From positions 62,001 through 126,000 of the forward strand of contig NZ_CALFYO010000002.1 in assembly GCF_937952055.1 (NCBI RefSeq): a DNA stretch of 64,000 nt. Direction: 5' to 3'. The notes under the pieces are model-generated. The model was not told where the DNA came from, ran no database searches, and worked only from the letters and a program-made list of their open reading frames with translations. The position numbers were made by a program, and so were the translations under genes. Below are positions 33,359 through 41,113 of this stretch, one piece after another. The stretch comes from an uncultured Piscinibacter sp. Lineage in GTDB: Bacteria; Pseudomonadota; Gammaproteobacteria; Burkholderiales; Burkholderiaceae_C. Positions within the stretch are counted from its first letter, which is position 1, and every line of letters starts with the position of its first letter.

Positions 33359-33607
33359 ATGTCATCCACTCCGGCCCTCCCTGCGGAGGCTCCCTGGTTC
33401 CCTCCCGGTGTGACTCGCCTCGTCCGGCTCAAGCGCGAAGGCGCCTTGGGTCGCGGTGACCTGGTGGCCACGCGCCGCCTCGGAACCTGCGAGGTCGTCT
33501 CGATCACGTCCGCGCACTCGCTCACGGTGCGCGCGCTGGACAACCACACCCACGACCGCATCAGCGGCATCGACTTCGGCACGGGCGCCCGCCTGCGCGA
33601 ACCCTGA
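33359..33607 (+). CDS. Small unrecognised protein
   Basis: 82 aa, likely a small beta-rich fold: VTRLVRLKREGALGRGDLVA, then LGTCEVVSITSAHSLTVRAL and DRISGIDFGTGARL. This looks like an SH3- or KOW-like barrel, though I cannot name a family. It opens the plus-strand operon, with CGGAGCG before the ATG. Confidence 0.6.
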   Translation: MSSTPALPAEAPWFPPGVTRLVRLKREGALGRGDLVATRRLGTCEVVSITSAHSLTVRALDNHTHDRISGIDFGTGARLREP

Positions 33608-33635
33608 CCACGCCCGCGGCCCAGGCCGCATTCAA

Positions 33636-33690
33636 CCCCCGAGGGATCACTGTCCCTCGGGGGGCCGGTGTTCCCTCTTCCATCAAGAGG
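33636..33690 (+). promoter_or_regulatory. Two hairpins before the radC-like gene
   Basis: CCCCCGAGGGA/TCCCTCGGGGG (33636-33663) is an 11-pair stem. A second, CCTCTT-CCATC-AAGAGG (about 33674-33690), contains the likely ribosome-binding site. The first may stop or slow transcription; the second may limit translation. Confidence 0.5.
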
Positions 33691-33698
33691 TCCACACC

Positions 33699-34289
33699 AT
33701 GAATCTCACCCTCCTGGATCGCGATCAACTCGAAGCGATCCTGCTGAATCCGTCCAGCGAAGCAGCACAGCCGCTCGTCTGCTCCGACAACGCCGTCGTG
33801 GCCTACCTCCCGGTGCCCGCCACCGCGCGCGACGGGCGACTGCGGCACGTGCTCGCAGCGGCTCACGAACTGCTCACGCGCATCGCAGCCGAGGCGATCC
33901 GGGGTCGCTCGCTGATCGACTCACCCACGGTCATGAAGGACTTCCTGCGGGTGTACTTCGCCGGCGCGGAGCGCGAGACCTTCGTCGTGGTCTTCCTCGA
34001 CGCGAACCATCGCGTCATCGAAGTCGAAGAACTGTTCGCCGGCACGCTGACGCAGACCTCGGTCTATCCGCGGGAAGTGGTCAAGCGCGCGCTGCACTTC
34101 AACGCCGCGGCCGTGTGCCTGAGCCACGTGCATCCGTCGTCGCAGACGGAGCCGAGCCGGGCCGACGAGGCGCTCACGAGCGCCCTGCGCCAGGCGCTGT
34201 CGCTGATCGACGTGCGGGTCATCGACCACATCATCGTCGCAGCCAACGGCAGTTCTCTGACCTCGATGGCTGAGCGTGGACTGCTGTGA
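33699..34289 (+). CDS. radC: RadC-like JAB/MPN DNA-repair-family protein
   Basis: 196-aa RadC-family protein. The JAMM site is complete: H143-V-H145-P, then S153 and D156 (HVHPSSQTEPSRADEALT), with the upstream Glu in ETFVVVFLD. In most RadC proteins the turn reads HPSG; here it is HPSS. The N-terminal helix-hairpin-helix of chromosomal RadC is short. RadC is a very common passenger of mobile elements and its real role is unsettled. It lies in an operon with small genes. The start has AAGAGG in a small hairpin upstream. Confidence 0.85.
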   Translation: MNLTLLDRDQLEAILLNPSSEAAQPLVCSDNAVVAYLPVPATARDGRLRHVLAAAHELLTRIAAEAIRGRSLIDSPTVMKDFLRVYFAGAERETFVVVFLDANHRVIEVEELFAGTLTQTSVYPREVVKRALHFNAAAVCLSHVHPSSQTEPSRADEALTSALRQALSLIDVRVIDHIIVAANGSSLTSMAERGLL

Positions 34290-34483
34290 CCGAGCTCACC
34301 GACAGCGTGGGCGACCACTGGGTTCCTGCCTGCGGCGGCACCGAGCGGCCGACGAGAACACGCACAGGTCGGACGCTGCTCTTCATGTGGAACACCACCA
34401 AGGGCGAGCACGCGTACTACGACTGCGAGCGCGACATCTTTCTCACCGATGACGAGGCCCGCGCGGCGTTCGCCCTCGACTGA
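34286..34483 (+). CDS. Small unrecognised protein coupled to radC
   Basis: 65 aa from a GTG that overlaps the radC stop by four bases. Sequence: HWVPACGGTERPTRTRTGRT then FMWNTTKGEHAYYDCERDIF and LTDDEARAAF. The two cysteines and many aromatics suggest a compact fold. No family recognised. Confidence 0.55.
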   Translation: MTELTDSVGDHWVPACGGTERPTRTRTGRTLLFMWNTTKGEHAYYDCERDIFLTDDEARAAFALD

Positions 34484-34522
34484 GGGTGCGGCCGGCCCGG
34501 CCCACACCCCATCCACTTCACA

Positions 34523-34545
34523 CGGCGCGCCGCAATGGCGCGCCG
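34523..34545 (+). promoter_or_regulatory. Hairpin upstream of the 34562 gene
   Basis: CGGCGCGCC and GGCGCGCCG pair around GCAAT, a 9-pair stem ending 16 bases before the ATG. The GGCGCGCC halves are themselves self-complementary, so alternative pairings exist. Confidence 0.4.
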
Positions 34546-34561
34546 CCTTCGGAGCATCTTC

Positions 34562-35017
34562 ATGCAATACATCGAAATCGGCCCGGTCCCGGGCGAGGAG
34601 AACTGCGCCCAGGTGGGAAGTCCCGACTACACCGAGGCCTCGCTGCGCGAGTGCGAGGTCTTCCGGCGCATGCTGTATCGGCTGTTCCCGGTCCCGGAGG
34701 GCCTGCCGGTGGCCTACGTCGGCCGCACCCATCCGCACGACTTCGGCAACTACCGCGAGGTCTCGATCCGGTACGACGACGCCAACAACGAGGCGGTCGA
34801 GTTCGCCTTCGAGGTCGAGCGCTCGGCGCCGGCTTCGTGGGACTCGATCGCCCGGTACGAACTCGCCTGGTACGAGCGCAAGCGGGCATACGACGTGGCG
34901 GTGCGAGAGCAGCGCCTACAGCCCGAAGAGGTGCCGCCGCAGTTCGGCACCCTGACGCCGCCGAACCTGCCACCGAACGCCAGCTTCTCCGAGATGCTGG
35001 CGAGCCATCCGCTGTGA
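34562..35017 (+). CDS. Unrecognised protein
   Basis: 151 aa: MQYIEIGPVPGEENCAQVGS then a helical region (ECEVFRRMLYRLFPVPEGL), a beta region with YREVSIRYDDANNEAVEFAF and a long helix rich in Glu and Arg. No family recognised, but the composition and length are those of a real protein. It sits between two hairpins in the plus-strand operon. Confidence 0.6.
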   Translation: MQYIEIGPVPGEENCAQVGSPDYTEASLRECEVFRRMLYRLFPVPEGLPVAYVGRTHPHDFGNYREVSIRYDDANNEAVEFAFEVERSAPASWDSIARYELAWYERKRAYDVAVREQRLQPEEVPPQFGTLTPPNLPPNASFSEMLASHPL

Positions 35018-35062
35018 AGCGTCCCCCTGCTGGCCACTGAGTCGGCCAGTCAACCATCCCTG

Positions 35063-35095
35063 AGAGGGCGCTCGCCGCACGCGGCAGCGCCCTCT
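35063..35095 (+). terminator. Hairpin with pyrimidine run between operon genes
   Basis: AGAGGGCGCT (35063-35072) and AGCGCCCTCT (35086-35095) form a 10-pair stem followed by TCTCTTCTT. It resembles an intrinsic terminator, yet an in-operon gene starts 22 bases later, so it may be an attenuator. Confidence 0.5.
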
Positions 35096-35117
35096 TCTCT
35101 TCTTCAAGGAGAACCAG

Positions 35118-35780
35118 ATGAATCCCCACACCACTCCGGCCGTCGACGAAGTCGGCCGGCTGGTCATCCACTTGCCCGACGACGCCACCTTCTACGGTGC
35201 TCGGTCCTATCTGCCGATCGCACTGGATCTGGTGGAGGGCGTGAAGACGCCGTCACTGTTGCGTCCCGACCCGCAGGGCATCAACTACATGGCTCAGTAC
35301 GAGGTGTTCTCTGCGCTTTGCAGCGACCGCGCCCAACGCACGGTCGATCAGACACTGCTGGTCGGAGGCCAACCGACGAAGCCCGAGCGCTACCTCGGGC
35401 TCTGGCGCGACGCCATCGCGGCCTCGGTCTCAGCGGAGTCCGCCGCGGAGGAGCATGGCATCCGGGTCGTCGCAGTTCTGCAGGCACCGCTGGCTGCCAT
35501 GGCCAGCGCGAAGTCCTCGTGGACCTGTTGCCCGTTCGGGACCTTCGCCGCCTTTCAGGCCAGGTACGCCAAGCAGATGGACCTGACGGACGATGGGGCC
35601 TTCACCCTTGAGCTCGACCTGGCCAGGCCAGGTGCGGCTCGTGACGCCTACTACGGCGCTTCGATGATCTGCGCCGTGCTCAGGCGTGAGCCTGCGGCAT
35701 GGCGCGCCTGCATCGAGCTGCGCAAGACCACCGCCGGCCGGCCCGGGCAGGCCTCGCTGTTCGCAATCGCGGAGACCTGA
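35118..35780 (+). CDS. Unrecognised protein
   Basis: 220 aa. Segments such as LPDDATFYGARSYLPIALDL and WTCCPFGTFAAFQARYAKQM look like an enzyme fold, with a paired cysteine (WTCCPFG), but no family comes to mind. It is co-directional with and one base away from the next gene. AAGGAGAACC before the ATG supports the start. Confidence 0.6.
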   Translation: MNPHTTPAVDEVGRLVIHLPDDATFYGARSYLPIALDLVEGVKTPSLLRPDPQGINYMAQYEVFSALCSDRAQRTVDQTLLVGGQPTKPERYLGLWRDAIAASVSAESAAEEHGIRVVAVLQAPLAAMASAKSSWTCCPFGTFAAFQARYAKQMDLTDDGAFTLELDLARPGAARDAYYGASMICAVLRREPAAWRACIELRKTTAGRPGQASLFAIAET

Positions 35781-35781
35781 C

Positions 35782-36315
35782 ATGTCCTACCGCATCGAAT
35801 ACCAATGGGCCAGTTGGAAGCTGAACGCTGGTCCAGACACAGGCGGCGTCGACCGCTTCGTCGTTGCGATCGAAGGGGGCGACAACAACCTCCGCGATGC
35901 CGTGACGGGCAAGCGCGCAAGGAGTTGGGAGGTCTGCATGCTCGGCAGCGCGGAGCAGGTGCTCAAGCAGGCCGTCTACTTCGCCGGCGCCTGCGAGGGT
36001 GGCTCCCTGAAGCCGGGCTCGCGGGACTGCTCACCGGAAGCGTACGTCCGGCGGATTCGCCGCCTCATCGAAGACGGCGCGCAGCCGGCGTGCGGCTCCT
36101 GGTACCCGTCCATTCGCGTAGCCGAGGCGCACCCGCTCGCGGTCCACGCGACGGAGTTAGATCTCCCGATCGAGCGCGAGCAGCGGTATGGCGAATGGTT
36201 CGCGCGAGTGGCACTGTCCAACGAGCGGCGCAACTTGATCTTCGACTTCGCCGACAGGTTCCCCGACCTGCGCGGCTGGCAACTGGCAGCCGTCGGCGGT
36301 CTGCCGGTGAGCTGA
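35782..36315 (+). CDS. Unrecognised protein, last gene of the small-gene operon
   Basis: 177 aa: MSYRIEYQWASWKLNAGPDT, then FVVAIEGGDNNLRDAV and a C-terminal FADRFPDLRGWQLAAVGGLP. It starts one base after the preceding stop and is followed by the strong terminator at 36329-36352, so it closes the operon. No family recognised. Several tryptophans and a beta-rich N-terminus suggest a compact single domain. Confidence 0.6.
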   Translation: MSYRIEYQWASWKLNAGPDTGGVDRFVVAIEGGDNNLRDAVTGKRARSWEVCMLGSAEQVLKQAVYFAGACEGGSLKPGSRDCSPEAYVRRIRRLIEDGAQPACGSWYPSIRVAEAHPLAVHATELDLPIEREQRYGEWFARVALSNERRNLIFDFADRFPDLRGWQLAAVGGLPVS

Positions 36316-36328
36316 GTCCGATTCCCTC

Positions 36329-36352
36329 GCCCCTGAGCTGTAGCTCAGGGGC
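36329..36352 (+). terminator. Terminator of the 33.4-36.3 kb operon
   Basis: GCCCCTGAGC (36329-36338), loop TGTA, GCTCAGGGGC (36343-36352): a perfect 10-pair stem followed by CTCTCTTG. It marks the right edge of the element's own genes here; everything to 48.2 kb looks like cargo. Confidence 0.7.
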
Positions 36353-36564
36353 CTCTCTTGAGCCCCTAGCCATGGAGGATCCAGAGAGGCCCTGCTGGCG
36401 CGTTGCAGAAGCTGTGCACCTATGCACTCCGCGTCAGGCGCCGAGACCCGCTGTCCACCAACGACCAGACACCCGTGCCGCCGAGGCGGCCGGCCGTGCA
36501 CGACCCTAAGCCGCCGGTCGGTTAGATGATGAAGCTCCGCGCATGCGCTACAGCCGGCGAGACC

Positions 36565-37524
36565 TCAGGCTCTCCACATCGGCCAGTTCGACCGAGGTTG
36601 CCCGCGTCCCGCCGAGTACAGCCCCGCCTCGGCGTCTTTGAACAGCGACGTCACGAAATCGGTGAAGGCGCGCACCTTCGGTGCAGTACCGCGGCCGCGG
36701 GCATACATCAGATGAACCGGCGGTGCTTCGCTGTCCCAATCGGCCAGCAGCCACACGAGATCGTCGTTCGTCGCCAGCAATGGATCCACGTTGTTGCTCG
36801 GCAGCCGCGCGATGCCGAGCCCGGCCAACGCCATTTCGCGCATGCGTGAACCGTCGTCGATGCTCAGATTGCCATGCACTTTGACATCGACAAGGCGGGC
36901 GCCCTTCTGGTAGCTCCAGATGTTCTGGGCGCGCCCCGTGGGCAGCACGTGCACCAAGCAGTTGTGCCGTTCCAGGTCCCGCGGCTCCTGTGGCGTGCCG
37001 TGGCGATCCAGGTAGCTTCGCGCAGCGACAGTTCTGAAGCGACGCTCGGCGATCCGATGCGCCACCAGGTTTGAGTCCGGCGGGTCACCCAGGAAGACCG
37101 CGACGTCGAAGTTCTTGGCTTCCAGGCTGACCGCGCCCGTGACGATGCTGACGTCAAGTTCGAGTCCCGGGTATCGGTGGAGAAACGCCGGCAGATTGGG
37201 CACGATGTGGGAGTGCGCCGGGCTGCTGTGCAGCGCCACGCGCAGCCGGCCCCGGGCCAGGCTGCGCATCCCGGTCAGCTCTCGCTCGGCGGCTTGTAGC
37301 TCGGCGACGATCGTGCGGCAGCGGGCATGAAAGCGCGCACCTTCCTCGGTCAGCGACACGCCACGAGCAGTGCGTGTCAGCAGGCGCACACCGAGCGATC
37401 GCTCCAAGGTCGCGATCGCCTTGCTTACTGCGGACGGCGTCAGGCCGAGCACCGCAGCAGCGGCGGCAAAGCTCTGGAGTTCAGCCGCCCGAACGAAGAC
37501 ACCGATGCTACGCAGGTTCTCCAT
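36565..37524 (-). CDS. LysR-family transcriptional regulator
   Basis: 319 aa. N-terminal winged HTH (LQSFAAAAAVLGLTPSAVSK, then IATLERSLGVRLLTRTARG), and a C-terminal effector domain with the usual SPxxxHIVPxLPxFLxRYP pattern (SPAHSHIVPNLPAFLHRYPG). Divergent from the Bug receptor gene, which it probably controls. Candidate half-sites lie at 37631-37648. The protein belongs to the common betaproteobacterial LysR/Bug pairs of unknown ligand. Confidence 0.85.
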   Translation of the reverse strand: MENLRSIGVFVRAAELQSFAAAAAVLGLTPSAVSKAIATLERSLGVRLLTRTARGVSLTEEGARFHARCRTIVAELQAAERELTGMRSLARGRLRVALHSSPAHSHIVPNLPAFLHRYPGLELDVSIVTGAVSLEAKNFDVAVFLGDPPDSNLVAHRIAERRFRTVAARSYLDRHGTPQEPRDLERHNCLVHVLPTGRAQNIWSYQKGARLVDVKVHGNLSIDDGSRMREMALAGLGIARLPSNNVDPLLATNDDLVWLLADWDSEAPPVHLMYARGRGTAPKVRAFTDFVTSLFKDAEAGLYSAGRGQPRSNWPMWRA

Positions 37525-37630
37525 CGACTCGCTCTCCTATGGCGCTTCCCTTGCAGTTGCGCAGACATGAGTTTTTTTCACGTTCATTGTGCCGCGCCCT
37601 AGCTGGCGTGCGCGCCTCGTCATGACTAAC

Positions 37631-37648
37631 GTAGCACCACTCCGCTAC
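37631..37648. promoter_or_regulatory. Inverted repeat between LysR and the Bug receptor gene
   Basis: GTAGC (37631-37635) and GCTAC (37644-37648), 18 bases before the Bug start. The spacing fits a LysR-type operator, but LysR sites are loose and this is only a candidate. Confidence 0.35.
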
Positions 37649-37665
37649 AACCTCATCGAGTTGCC

Positions 37666-38640
37666 ATGAATCGCCTGCGTCGTTCGATCCTCCTGTTCGC
37701 TCCTGCCGCCGCCATGACCTTCTCCCCGGCACTGGCACGGGCCCAGTCGTATCCAGTGCGACCCATCAAGGTGCTCACGGGGGTGGCGGCCGGCTCGTCG
37801 CCCGACGGTGTGCTGCGCCAGGTCGCGCAAGTGCTTGGCAGCTCAATGGGGCAGGCGGTCATCGTTGAGAACCGACCCGGCGCGAACGGCATCTTGGCTC
37901 TCGAAGGCCTGAAGAGCAGCTTGGCGGACGGGCACACGATCGCCATGGTTGCGTTCTCGCAGATGAGCGTGAATCCGAGCCTGATCGCACCGATGCCGCA
38001 CGACCCGTTGCAGGACTTCGCGCACATCGGCATCTTCTGGCGCGGACCGCAGCTGTTGTCGGCGAGCGCCGCATCGCCCGTGTCGTCGCTCGGCGAACTG
38101 CTCGCTATGGCCAAGACACGCCCCGGGCAGCTGCGCTACGGCTCGGCCGGCAACGGCTCGCCCGGGCATCTGTTCATGGAACAGCTGAAGCTCGCCGCAG
38201 GTGCCGCGATGGAACACATTCCCTACAAGGGCACTGCCGCGATCGTCGCAGGCCTCAGCGGCGAAATCGACCTTCTTATGGACGGCGTGTCGCCACAGAT
38301 CCCGCACATCCGCAGCGGCAAGCTGAAACCGTTGGCCGTGTCCGGCACGCAGCGGCTTGGCGTGCTGCCCGACGTGCCGACTTTCGAAGAACTCGGCGTC
38401 GCTGGCATTGGCACGGTCTGGCTGGGCTTTGTCGCGCCGAGAGGAACGCCTGCCGCGGTCGTGGGCCGGCTCAACCAGGAGCTGCGGCGCGCGGTGGAAT
38501 CGCCGGAGTTTCGCGGCGCGTCGGAGAGCCTTGGAAGACTCGTCACGCCCGGCACGCCGGAAGCGATGACCGCGACGATTCGCGAGGAGATCCCGCTGTG
38601 GCGGGCGATCGTGCAGCGCGCGCAGATCAGACCCGAATGA
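37666..38640 (+). CDS. Bug-family periplasmic solute receptor (TctC type)
   Basis: 324 aa. A signal sequence (MNRLRRSILLFAPAAAMTFS, cleavage near ALARA) precedes the receptor. Recognisable parts are YPVRPIKVLTGVAAGSSPDG, VIVENRPGANGILALEGL, FAHIGIFWRG and LAVSGTQRLGVLPDVPTFEE, all standard for tripartite tricarboxylate transporter receptors of betaproteobacteria, which bind carboxylates. No TctA/TctB membrane genes are adjacent, as is usual for orphan Bug proteins. It is divergent from a LysR gene and followed by a small membrane gene. Confidence 0.85.
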   Translation: MNRLRRSILLFAPAAAMTFSPALARAQSYPVRPIKVLTGVAAGSSPDGVLRQVAQVLGSSMGQAVIVENRPGANGILALEGLKSSLADGHTIAMVAFSQMSVNPSLIAPMPHDPLQDFAHIGIFWRGPQLLSASAASPVSSLGELLAMAKTRPGQLRYGSAGNGSPGHLFMEQLKLAAGAAMEHIPYKGTAAIVAGLSGEIDLLMDGVSPQIPHIRSGKLKPLAVSGTQRLGVLPDVPTFEELGVAGIGTVWLGFVAPRGTPAAVVGRLNQELRRAVESPEFRGASESLGRLVTPGTPEAMTATIREEIPLWRAIVQRAQIRPE

Positions 38641-38643
38641 CCC

Positions 38644-39000
38644 ATGACGACGACCTGCGGCCCAGTGTCGATCATGCGACCGACCTCGGAATCCTTGCAT
38701 GCGCCTGCCGGCACTGCGCCGAGAGGCGCTTATCTGGCGGTGCTCACGTGGGCCTTCACGTTCTTCAATACTGTGCGTGTGCTGGCCTATCTGCCCACGA
38801 TCTGGGCCATCGCGGCCTCTGGTGATTCAAGCCAGCATTCGGCGTGGACCTGGCTGACCTGGGCCGGCGCAAACGCCACGATGGCGGCCTGGCTGTATGA
38901 GCACAACGAGCGACGCGCCAATCGCGCCTTCGCAGTGAATGCCTGCAACGCGACCATGTGCGTACTGACGCTGCTGACTATCTTGGCGCACCGCGCGTGA
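38644..39000 (+). CDS. Small membrane protein downstream of the Bug receptor
   Basis: 118 aa with three likely transmembrane segments (AYLAVLTWAFTFFNTVRVL, TWLTWAGANATMAAWL, ATMCVLTLLTILAH). The LAYLPTIWAI and WTWLTWAGANATMAAWLYEH pattern recalls half-size SWEET/PQ-loop proteins. It follows the receptor by three bases and could be a membrane partner, which is inference. Confidence 0.5.
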   Translation: MTTTCGPVSIMRPTSESLHAPAGTAPRGAYLAVLTWAFTFFNTVRVLAYLPTIWAIAASGDSSQHSAWTWLTWAGANATMAAWLYEHNERRANRAFAVNACNATMCVLTLLTILAHRA

Positions 39001-39383
39001 TCAGGCACGTCGTCAACCAACTTCTGGAGTGCAGCGCGACTGCGAGTTTCCAATCAAGGGTTCGTCGTGAGGCGAGCACCACAGATCCCTCAGCGCTGTG
39101 ACTTCCTGGCGGAAGCAAATGACGGCTGATGGCCGGCCGCGAGAGTTCGCCTGGACATTGCGTGCGACGTCGATGCGGCCGACAGCGGACAGCGGATGCC
39201 CAAGGTCGCCTGTCGATCGCATCGGCGCCGCTCGCGGCTGGCCGCTGGCCGGCGCCCCACGACCCACTGCCGTCATTCGACGCTGCCGGAAGCTGTCGGG
39301 CACGCGGGGCCTTGGCGCCGCTCGCTTCGTTTCCAGGAAGCTGACGTTCGTGGCCACCGGGAGTCGTCCAAGTTTCATGGCCC
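39001..39383. other. Decayed region, no intact gene
   Basis: Frames on both strands are short and Arg/Pro-rich. Together with the two fragments that follow, this looks like the wreckage of one or more genes lost after insertion of the cargo. Nothing functional is visible before the phosphite operator at 39997. Confidence 0.5.
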
Positions 39384-39563
39384 GATGATCAGGCAGCGGC
39401 CGCGAGGCTGCGCGCGCTGTACCCGTCGCACCGCAGCGTGACGCCGCTGCTTCGCGCCTTCGTGGACGTCGTCGCCGAATTTGCGCCCAAGGCGCTGAAT
39501 GTGACGCCGCACCACGCTGGCCTGGGCGCACCGATGGTGCCGTCCGCGGACTCGGGCGCTTAG
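39384..39563 (+). pseudogene. Fragment of a LysR-regulator C-terminus
   Basis: The plus strand encodes ARLRALYPSHRSVTPLLRAF then VDVVAEFAPKALN before a TAG, the typical end of a LysR effector domain (LP.L.R.F.DFL pattern). The preceding coding sequence is missing, so this is a remnant. Confidence 0.5.
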
Positions 39564-39650
39564 CTGGCAGCCCCTCGGCCGACACCGGGACAGCGCTGCG
39601 GTCGAACGTTCGGCTAGCCGACACGCGATGCATCCGCAACCGGTCGCGGC

Positions 39651-39904
39651 CCGATGAAGGCGAATTCGCGATCGTCGTCGGCGACGACATCCGTCGACAG
39701 GGTCTCGGCGAGGCGTTGATGAGTGTCGTCATCCGCGGTGCGGCCCTGATCGGCATCCGGATGCTCGTCGGCATGACGCTCGCAGACAACCTTCCGATGC
39801 TCTTCCTGACGTCCAAGTTCGGATTCCGGCGCTTCCGTCGCGACGGTGATGCCAACGTGATCCATCTTGAACTCCGCTTCAACGAGGTCTTGGCGACGCG
39901 CTGA
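39651..39904 (+). pseudogene. Fragment of a GNAT acetyltransferase
   Basis: Encodes EGEFAIVVGDDIRRQGLGEA then LMSVVIRGAALIGIRMLVGM and ending FNEVLATR, with the RRQGLG acetyl-CoA loop of GNAT enzymes. It matches the C-terminal third of a protein-lysine acetyltransferase type. No start or N-terminus remains, so it is a dead fragment beside the phosphite cassette. Confidence 0.55.
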
Positions 39905-39996
39905 ACTGCGGCGGCCCGCCGCGGGGATTGCCCCAGGCCCCCTCACAGGCCCATGCGATGCGAGCGCTGCAGAACGGACCCAGGCGCCGACTATGG

Positions 39997-40048
39997 TATT
40001 TACCTATACTGTGTTCAGTAAATAGGTCTAGTCTATGCACTGAAGTGC
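39997..40048 (+). promoter_or_regulatory. AT-rich promoter/operator region of the phosphite cassette
   Basis: TATTTAC (39997-40003) and GTAAATA (40018-40024) form an inverted repeat in an AT-rich island unlike the surroundings; a second dyad, GCACT-GA-AGTGC, is at 40037-40048. This is the likely binding region for the cassette's own LysR protein, 64-91 bases before the ptxD start. Confidence 0.55.
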
Positions 40049-40087
40049 GGACGTCTCCGCATGATCATCACCAAACGAGGAGATCGC

Positions 40088-41113
40088 GTGAAGCCCGTAG
40101 TCACCGTCACGAACTGGGTGCACCAGGCAGCGCTGGACCGGCTGTCCACCCGCTGCGACGTCATCGCCAACAAGGACCGGGAACCCTGGCCAGAGCATGT
40201 GCTGCTTGAGAACCTGGAGCGCTCGGACGCCGTCGTCACCTTCATGCCCGACATGATCGGCGAGTCGGTCCTGGCGCGGGCCCGGAAGCTGAAGATGGTG
40301 TCGTGCTGCCTGAAGGGCTTCGACAACTTCGACATCGAAGCGTGCAGCCGGCATGGCGTGCTGGTGTCGATCCTTCCGGACCTGCTGACTGTCCCCGGCG
40401 CAGAGCTGGCGATCGGCCTGATGATCGCCGCGGGCCGTAACGTCCTGGCCGGTGACAGCTACATCCGGCGCGGCGAATTCAAGGGCTGGCGGCCGCGCTT
40501 CTACGGAACCGGCCTCGAAGGCAGCACGGTCGGCATCATCGGTCTCGGTGCGGTCGGCAGTGCGATCGCCGAGCGGCTCGTCCCGTTCCGCTGCACGGTC
40601 AGGTACGCCGATCGCAATCGCAAGCCGCGCGAACTGGAGGACCGCCTGAAGGTCTCGCATGCAACGCTCGAGGACCTGCTCCAGGAGAGCGACTTCGTGA
40701 TCGTCGCCGTCTCGCTGACACCGCAGACGCATCACATCATCAACAAGGAGCGCCTGGCAGCGATGAAGCCGGGGGCAATCCTCGTCAACTTCGCACGCGG
40801 CTCCCTCGTCGACGAGGCGGCGGTGGCCGATGCGCTCGCTTCCGGCCACCTGGGTTTCTATACGGCCGACGTGTTCGAGTTCGAGGACTGGGCCATCCCG
40901 GACCGGCCGAAAGAAGTTCATCACGGGCTCATCGAGAACTGGAGCCATACGCTGCTCACGCCGCACATCGGGTCCGCGGTCACCCGTGTGCGCGAGGAGA
41001 TGGCGATGCAGGCGGTGGAGAACGTCATCGCGTTCTTCGACGGGCAGACGCCCCAGGGCGCGCTCAATGCGGCCGCGGTCGCGGCCTCCGCGGGGATCGA
41101 ACGCAATGCTTAG
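40088..41113 (+). CDS. ptxD: Phosphite dehydrogenase PtxD
   Basis: 341-aa D-2-hydroxyacid-dehydrogenase-family enzyme that oxidises phosphite to phosphate with NAD(P)+. It follows P. stutzeri PtxD closely: KGFDNFD with Lys76, LLTVPGAELAIGL (99-111), the nucleotide loop GLGAVG (152-157), Arg237 in NFARGS, Glu266 in FEFEDWA and His293 in TPHIGS. The cofactor-specificity pair is Asp175-Arg176, where P. stutzeri has Glu-Ala; acidic 175 favours NAD+, while an arginine at 176 is known to help NADP+ use. GTG start with AGGAG at 40078-40082. The stop overlaps the LysR start by eight bases. Confidence 0.9.
   Translation: MKPVVTVTNWVHQAALDRLSTRCDVIANKDREPWPEHVLLENLERSDAVVTFMPDMIGESVLARARKLKMVSCCLKGFDNFDIEACSRHGVLVSILPDLLTVPGAELAIGLMIAAGRNVLAGDSYIRRGEFKGWRPRFYGTGLEGSTVGIIGLGAVGSAIAERLVPFRCTVRYADRNRKPRELEDRLKVSHATLEDLLQESDFVIVAVSLTPQTHHIINKERLAAMKPGAILVNFARGSLVDEAAVADALASGHLGFYTADVFEFEDWAIPDRPKEVHHGLIENWSHTLLTPHIGSAVTRVREEMAMQAVENVIAFFDGQTPQGALNAAAVAASAGIERNA

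Noticed and set aside
31008..33413. Plus-strand open frame of about 801 codons
   Set aside because: It is the antisense shadow of the ParB gene and its control region, with no recognisable motif.
39013..39882. Minus-strand open frame of about 290 codons
   Set aside because: The plus strand here encodes recognisable LysR and GNAT ends, so this frame is a shadow.
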